Positions 59,803 through 64,000 of a stretch of DNA of 64,000 nt are shown in pieces. Source of the DNA: CAWHHZ01 sp963829355 (GTDB lineage: Bacteria > Acidobacteriota > Thermoanaerobaculia > Gp7-AA8 > JAHWKK01); the NCBI GenBank assembly GCA_963829355.1, contig CAWHHZ010000021.1:124001-188000 (forward strand), read 5' to 3'. Both the position numbers and the translations under genes were made by a program. A model generated the notes under the pieces. That model worked only from the letters and a program-made list of their open reading frames with translations. It was not told the origin of the DNA and searched no databases. The stretch's first letter is position 1; each line of letters starts with the position of its first letter.

Positions 59803-60462
59803 CTAGAGCGCTTTCGGCGGCGGCGAAACTCGTAAGGTCCGGGAACTCGTGATCGCAAGGGCCTCGCCCGACGGTTCTTCACCCTTTCGATTGATCCATA
59901 CCGTCTCGATACTGAGCTTCGTCGCCGGCTCGATATCGTGGAAGTAGCTCTGGGCAACGTGAATCCACCGGTCGTTTCGGATCGTCTTCCGCGCCTCGAT
60001 AAAGTGATTGTGGGACGGCTTGTACGAGCGAACCTGCTCCGCCGTCACGACGAGATCGAACTCGACAGCGAACTGCTTCCGCGTTCCTGCGATCAGATCG
60101 TCGTCGACGTTGGAGAGAATCCCGAGGCTCCAACCCGCGGAGCGCAGTTCCTCGAGCGCAGGATTGGTCTCCGGAAACGGGGGCCAGTTCCTGACGCTGT
60201 CGGGGAGGAACGAGGCGCGCCGGGCGTCGATCTGCCAGTCGAGCTCCCGTGCGATACGAAGAGCGACCATACGCAGAACCTCGCGATATCGCCGGAACGA
60301 CTCTGCTTCGACCTCCGGCTCGATCCGATGGTAGAGCTCCATCAATCGCTCCGGATCGATCTCGACGCCGTCCCGGGACGCCTCGCTCCGGAACGCATCA
60401 ATGATCCCGCGTTCCCAGTCGATGAGTGTTCCGTAGCAGTCGAATGTTAGGTATTTGGTCAT
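59803..60462 (-). CDS. HAD superfamily hydrolase (haloacid dehalogenase-like)
   Basis: 219 aa. Motif I YLTFDCYGTLIDW (nucleophile Asp), motif II LGILSNVDD, motif III Lys in RSYKPSHNHF and IHVAQSYFHDIEPA acidic motif IV. The sequence resembles L-2-haloacid dehalogenases, but members of this group include phosphatases. ATG 60462 (MTKYLTFDCYG) preferred to 60477. The upstream region is an octamer array. Confidence 0.87.
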   Translation of the reverse strand: MTKYLTFDCYGTLIDWERGIIDAFRSEASRDGVEIDPERLMELYHRIEPEVEAESFRRYREVLRMVALRIARELDWQIDARRASFLPDSVRNWPPFPETNPALEELRSAGWSLGILSNVDDDLIAGTRKQFAVEFDLVVTAEQVRSYKPSHNHFIEARKTIRNDRWIHVAQSYFHDIEPATKLSIETVWINRKGEEPSGEALAITSSRTLRVSPPPKAL

Positions 60463-60755
60463 TGGTCGTTGAGTCATTGGGTCATTGGGTCATTGAGGTC
60501 ATTGGGTCATTGAGGTCATTGAGGTCATTGGGCCATTGGGCCATTGGTCATTGTGTCATTGAGTCCTTGTGTCACTGGGGTAATCGCGATCGTTGCGCTG
60601 GGCGCACCGGCCACTAACACCATGGACGCTGTCCCGTTTGCTGGTCATGATCACGCCCAATGACCCAAAGGCCGAACGACCCACTGGGCCCAGCAATTCA
60701 ATGACCTCAACGACTCGACGACTCAATGACCTCAATGACTCAATGACTCAATGAC
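60463..60755. repeat. Facing octamer arrays (TTGAGTCA/TTGGGTCA and reverse)
   Basis: TTGAGTCAT/TTGGGTCAT/TTGAGGTCAT units at about 60466-60575 face AATGACCCA/CGACTCAA/TGACCTCAA units at about 60656-60760, with an 80-base spacer. No gene seen. Confidence 0.85.
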
Positions 60756-61184
60756 TCAACGACTCTCCTCTTCCACGTAGTCTGCCACCTTCTCTCGTAC
60801 CTCATCGGGTACCCGGCACGGCTCGAATGACCCTTGCCTGACAGCCACGAGGATGTACTTCCCAGATGCGACGCTCTTCGAGCGGTCGAGCTTTCGTTTG
60901 ACTTCGAAATTCAGGTGGAGTGATTTGTCGCCGAGATGCCCGAAGTACGTTTCCACGATCAGGAGCTCGTCGAGACGCACCGGATCGTAGAACTCGCATT
61001 CTACCCGGACTCGCGGGAGCCAGATCCCGATGTCGTCGAACAGGTGCTGGTAGTGCAGGCCGCATGCGCGCAGCATCTCCGCCTCCGCCAGTCCGAAGAA
61101 TCGGAGATACGCCTGATAGTTGATGATACCGGCCGCGTCGATGTCTTCCCACCGGACGTACTCCTCGACTTCGTAGCGCGCCAT
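60756..61184 (-). CDS. Hotdog-fold acyl-CoA thioesterase (YbgC/4HBT-like)
   Basis: 142 aa, one hotdog domain. VRWEDIDAAGIINYQAYLRF contains the 4HBT-type Asp and the helix contact residues; FYDPVRLDELLIVETYFGHLG fits the beta sheet. Probable short acyl-CoA hydrolase. Its ATG follows the EcsC-like stop directly (TGAATG). Confidence 0.85.
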   Translation of the reverse strand: MARYEVEEYVRWEDIDAAGIINYQAYLRFFGLAEAEMLRACGLHYQHLFDDIGIWLPRVRVECEFYDPVRLDELLIVETYFGHLGDKSLHLNFEVKRKLDRSKSVASGKYILVAVRQGSFEPCRVPDEVREKVADYVEEESR

Positions 61185-62075
61185 TCAGACTGCCTCTCCA
61201 CTGCCGCTTCCGGTACTCGTTTTCGGGCGTCTCCTTTTCGTCGCCGGTGCCGTCTTTTTCGACGAGGTCCTCTTCGATGGCGCCTTTTTGGAGGCCGTCT
61301 TCCTCGAGGACGTCTTCTTTGCGGATCCAGCCGTTCTCGCCTTCCCGCTCCTGGTTGCGGCACCCCTTGCACTCCGGGCCGATGTCTTCTTCGCGCCGGT
61401 TCTGACACTCTTCCTCGAGCTCGATCCGGAAGTCGCAGCGCCCTCGACGTTGTCGCCCTCCCCGATCTGCTTCTGGTCCTGGCCCTTCGCCGCGAGCTCT
61501 GATGAGTAGTACTCGATGGCGATCTTCCCGGTGGCCTGCACCGCCATGTAGTTGAGCCCTGCGCCCGCGACGCTTCCCACCAGTGGAGCGAGCGTCGGCA
61601 GGCGGCGCGCCATGAAACGTCCGGCGACCTTCTTCATGATCCCTTCTGCCGTCGTCCCGGTGAGTCCCTTCGCGATCAGGTATCGGACTCCCTGTCGGGT
61701 GGCCGAGGCGCCGGTGGACATGGCGAGAACGGCGAGCACCTCACGGAATCGTTCCTCGAGACCGGGCTTCTGGCCGTAGAGGAAGGCGATGGAGAGAACG
61801 AGGCGGCTCTGCGATCGCACGAGGTTGAAGATGTCGGGCGCAGCCGCCAGCAGGCCAAATGACCCTCCGGCGACGCCTGCCGTGGCACCGACGAGAGCCG
61901 TCTTCTTCGCGGTCCTGCTGATCAGCTCCTGCGCGATCTCCTCGCGTGAGAACTTCGGCTTCTTTTTCTGGAGTGCTTCGACTTCTGCCTTGATCGACTC
62001 CTGATCGAGCTCACGGAAGAGCGTCTCGATGAGTTTGTAGAAGCGTTGTCCCAGATCCTCTTTCTTCTTTGCCAT
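61185..62075 (-). CDS. EcsC family protein with lysine-rich histone-like C-terminal tail
   Basis: 296 aa. Helical EcsC-like core (residues about 30-215) with Gly-rich helices GATAGVAGGSFGLLAAAPD and GSVAGAGLNYMAVQATGK. From about residue 220 to 290 the protein is a low-complexity Lys/Ser/Thr/Ala tail (AKKTSSRKTASKKAPSKRTS), resembling histone H1-like or HU-tail proteins. Could bind nucleic acid or a membrane; not proven. In an operon with both thioesterases. Confidence 0.75.
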   Translation of the reverse strand: MAKKKEDLGQRFYKLIETLFRELDQESIKAEVEALQKKKPKFSREEIAQELISRTAKKTALVGATAGVAGGSFGLLAAAPDIFNLVRSQSRLVLSIAFLYGQKPGLEERFREVLAVLAMSTGASATRQGVRYLIAKGLTGTTAEGIMKKVAGRFMARRLPTLAPLVGSVAGAGLNYMAVQATGKIAIEYYSSELAAKGQDQKQIGEGDNVEGAATSGSSSRKSVRTGAKKTSARSARGAATRSGKARTAGSAKKTSSRKTASKKAPSKRTSSKKTAPATKRRRPKTSTGSGSGEAV

Positions 62076-62080
62076 ACGGT

Positions 62081-62647
62081 TCAATCCTCCGGCGAGGCCT
62101 CATGATGCGAGCTGTGCGCCCGCGCCCGGTTTTTCATTTCAGCGTCGGCCCCCTGCCACTCGACGATCCACTGCGGCATCCGTACCGCTTCGGCCGCGTC
62201 GTGGCCGAGCTCGCGGAACATCCGTGTTGGTGCAATCGTCCCCTCGGCGCCCTTGAATACTCCCTGGATGATGGCGGCCGCCATCAGCTCACCATCTTTC
62301 TCGAAACGATGGGCGATGTACATCCACTTCTCGTCCCACCCCACGAGTGACGTGTAAAGGTCGTAACTCCGGAAAGCATCGATCGGTCTGCGGTAGCGGA
62401 TCATCGAGCTGCCGACGACAGGAAACCATTTGCGCGTCCACATGATCCTGCCCAGACCATTCCGGATTACCAGGTCGAACCGCCCGAGGTCCATCATCGA
62501 GAGATAGCGGCCATTGTTCAGATGGAGATACGCATCGAAGTCATTCGGCCAGACCCGAAGCCTCAGCCTGCTCTCCTCGAACAGCCCAAGCTTCGAGCGA
62601 AAGAGAGCCCGAACAAACGTCGTGACCATCCGAACAAAGACATTCAT
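62081..62647 (-). CDS. Thioesterase-like hotdog protein (4HBT_2/THEM6-like)
   Basis: 188 aa. DFDAYLHLNNGRYLSMMDLGRFDL is the hotdog helix with the Asn/Asp pattern of acyl-CoA thioesterases of the THEM6-like group, and DAFRSYDLYTSLVGWDEKW follows. ATG 62647 (MNVFVRMVTT); the longer frame to 62689 is not needed. First gene of the three-gene minus-strand operon. Confidence 0.82.
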   Translation of the reverse strand: MNVFVRMVTTFVRALFRSKLGLFEESRLRLRVWPNDFDAYLHLNNGRYLSMMDLGRFDLVIRNGLGRIMWTRKWFPVVGSSMIRYRRPIDAFRSYDLYTSLVGWDEKWMYIAHRFEKDGELMAAAIIQGVFKGAEGTIAPTRMFRELGHDAAEAVRMPQWIVEWQGADAEMKNRARAHSSHHEASPED

Positions 62648-62730
62648 CCCCGGGAGTGTAATGGAACGCTGGTGTATTGCCTCCGGCAATCACCGGCGTC
62701 GTGAGGACCTGCGGCCCTCGGTGCGAGAGA

Positions 62731-62805
62731 GGGAGAGTTTGAGGGTTCAAGAGTTCAAGGGTTCCAGAGTTCAAGGGTTCAAAGGTTCAAAGCTGCAAGA
62801 TGCCC
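62731..62805 (+). repeat. TTCAAGG/TTCAAGAG octamer array
   Basis: GGTTCAAG, AGTTCAAG, GGTTCCAG and similar octamers upstream of the mazE operator. Confidence 0.75.
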
Positions 62806-62836
62806 GAGATTCGTGACTGTGCCGGAATTCCTGCAG

Positions 62837-62851
62837 TCTACACAATGTAGA
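62837..62851. promoter_or_regulatory. Palindrome upstream of mazE, likely antitoxin operator
   Basis: TCTACA (62837-62842) and TGTAGA (62846-62851) are a perfect inverted repeat with a CAA centre, 8 bases before the mazE GTG. MazE-type antitoxins autoregulate through such sites. Confidence 0.6.
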
Positions 62852-62858
62852 TACACCT

Positions 62859-63101
62859 GTGAGGACTCGTCTGCAGAAGTGGGGAAACAGTCTGGCCGTC
62901 AGGATCCCGCAGCCCTTCGCGAAGGAGACGAATCTCGATGAGAACTTTCCTGTCGAGCTCAGCCTCCGAAACGGAGCTATCGTAATCACGCCTGTACGAG
63001 AGCCGGCACTCGCGCTCGAAGATCTCGTCGCAGGCATCACGAAACGCAACCGCCACGAGGAGGTTCTGACGGGAGAGCCGAGTGGCAACGAGGCGTGGTA
63101 A
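62859..63101 (+). CDS. mazE: AbrB/MazE-type antitoxin
   Basis: 80 aa. N-terminal swapped-hairpin (SpoVT-AbrB) fold: LQKWGNSLAVRIPQPFAKE (the WGNSxxxRIP signature), then GAIVITPVREP. C-terminal arm (ALEDLVAGITKRN) would bind the toxin. GTG start at 62859. Overlaps mazF by 20 bases in another frame. Confidence 0.9.
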   Translation: MRTRLQKWGNSLAVRIPQPFAKETNLDENFPVELSLRNGAIVITPVREPALALEDLVAGITKRNRHEEVLTGEPSGNEAW

Positions 63102-63438
63102 ATACATTCCGGATCAGGGCGATGTCGTTTGGTTGAGCTTTGATCCTCAGGCTGGTCGTGAACAGGCTGGCCGCCGTCCGGCGGTGATCCTTTCCCCTCG
63201 CGCGTACAACAGCAAGACTGATCTCGCAATCTGCTGCCCGATCACCTCGAAAGTCAAGGGCTATCCCTTCGAAGTCGCCATTCCTTCGGGATTGCCGGTA
63301 GAGGGAGTGGCGCTGAGCGATCAGCTGAAGAGTCTCGACTGGAATGTCCGCCGCGCCGAATTCATCTCCGCACTACCCGATGCCACCATCCTGGAGATCC
63401 TCAACAAGGCCTCGCTCCTCGTCTCGCCGGCCGGATGA
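63082..63438 (+). CDS. mazF: MazF family mRNA interferase toxin
   Basis: 118 aa. PDQGDVVWLSFDPQAGREQAGRRPAVIL is the family N-terminus, then CCPITSKVKGYPFEVAI, LSDQLKSLDWNVRRAEF and the catalytic-loop Arg/Thr-Ser residues typical of MazF endoribonucleases (R in GRRPAVIL and S/T in CPITSKVK). GTG start 63082. Paired with mazE. Confidence 0.92.
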   Translation: MATRRGKYIPDQGDVVWLSFDPQAGREQAGRRPAVILSPRAYNSKTDLAICCPITSKVKGYPFEVAIPSGLPVEGVALSDQLKSLDWNVRRAEFISALPDATILEILNKASLLVSPAG

Positions 63439-63867
63439 TCAGTACAAGGAGTTCAAGAGCTCAAGGGATCAAAAGTTCAAGAGCTGAGATCTGAGAGCGG
63501 AGATTCGAAGTGAATCAGCGATCGTTCGATCCTGCCATCCCGCAGGCTGTACACGCAGACCCATGAGCTGTACTCCAGAACCCATGAACTGTACGTGCAG
63601 AGCCATGAACCGTCATCCCTTCGGGCGGCTCGATGCAATCCACGGCGCGGCTGCGTTAGAATTCCGGCGGAAAGAAAGTCGGAGAATGGTGCTGTGGAAA
63701 GCAGGGAGGAGATCGCCTGGTGGCAGTTCTGGCGCAGGAGCCGTTGAATGCCGCTCGGAGCTGAATGACAATTCATGCCGTAGACCGGCAGCTCATGCCG
63801 GAAAACGACAGTTTGTGCCGTAGAGCGACATCTGTCGGCGATATGGTTCTCTCTCCACGTGTGTAAT
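63439..63867. repeat. Degenerate tandem repeats between mazF and hepT
   Basis: TTCAAG octamers (63445-63485), then three 21-base units starting TGTAC at 63548-63610 (TGTACACGCAGACCCATGA-type) and three and a half 20-base units starting GACA/GGCA at 63767-63838 (GCCGTAGA core). Apparent open frames here are translations of these repeats; no gene. Confidence 0.7.
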
Positions 63868-64000
63868 CTAAAACGTGTCGGCTTTCAGCGCGCGCAGATG
63901 CGGCAGCAGTTCGGGCACGTCATCCTGGATGATGCTCCATAGAGTGTCGTTGTCGATGCCAAGATAGCCGTGAATGAGGCGGTTTCTGGTGGCGATGATC
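63868..64000 (-). CDS. hepT: HepT-type (DUF86) toxin, partial
   Basis: Minus strand reads IIATRNRLIHGYLGID, DTLWSIIQDDVPELLPHLRAL and stops at 63868, with the family motif RX4HXY (RNRLIHGY) present. HepT is the RNase/toxin of the HepT-MntA toxin-antitoxin systems; the N-terminus and an MntA partner would lie beyond 64000. Partial at the window edge. Confidence 0.8.
   Translation of the reverse strand, partial: IIATRNRLIHGYLGIDNDTLWSIIQDDVPELLPHLRALKADTF

Noticed and set aside
63477..63776. Minus-strand frame with repeated SSW units
   Set aside because: Translation of the 21-base degenerate repeats; no start context or homology.

Overview
The window is 64 kb of GC-rich, gene-dense DNA from a Gram-negative bacterium. 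Outer-membrane genes (mlaE/F/D, lpxH-like, an OmpW-like fragment), lipoprotein signal peptides and the tig-clpP-clpX-lon order support this. The mix of genes, the many dispersed intergenic repeats and the type II KS/CLF pair suggest Acidobacteriota (Thermoanaerobaculia- or Vicinamibacteria-like), but that placement is inference and no rRNA is present to test it.

Layout. 1-3.3 kb: end of a type II PKS/FAS-like locus (active ketosynthase, catalytically dead CLF partner, GT2). 3.3-9.6 kb: GT-C membrane glycosyltransferase, MinD/FlhG-like ATPase, Crp/Fnr regulator, GntR(YtrA)-membrane protein operon, pgsA-like gene. 9.6-18.8 kb: tRNA-Lys, tRNA-Leu, tig, clpP, clpX, lon, engB, rho (folding, proteolysis, termination). 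19-27.5 kb: class A PBP, mlaEFD lipid transport, ugd-uxs (UDP-xylose synthesis) and a hypothetical gene. 27.8-33 kb: thyA-folA, a membrane-anchored DUF1573-like protein, nadE, an aldo/keto reductase. 33-40.7 kb: PD40 lipoprotein, YkgJ-like protein, zinc-finger/receiver protein, D-amino-acid oxidase, GT4, a DUF99 fragment, murB. 40.8-48.8 kb: POT peptide transporter, glgC-rph-thiG, dnaJ, lpxH-like and MBL-fold genes. 48.8-64 kb: aroA, Kef-type antiporter, GlcNAc-kinase-like gene, a secreted protein with an in-frame UGA, zincin, zinc-ribbon protein, MoeB-rhodanese, alkaline phosphatase, HAD hydrolase, two hotdog thioesterases, EcsC-like protein, MazEF and a partial HepT.

Three things stand out. 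(1) The gene at 55521-53987 (minus) has an in-frame TGA followed in frame by a conserved-looking GCPI...PGG segment. Eighteen nucleotides after the TGA lies a small hairpin loop beginning with G, as in bacterial SECIS elements: a candidate new selenoprotein. (2) About twenty frameshifts interrupt otherwise intact genes, and nearly all are explained by single inserted bases; this looks like insertion-biased sequencing error, so spans given here are the repaired genes. (3) Intergenic spaces carry several families of degenerate 7-8 bp tandem repeats, often as facing inverted arrays whose variation is mostly transitions, together with a mosaic inverted-repeat family, a MITE-like element and REP-like units.
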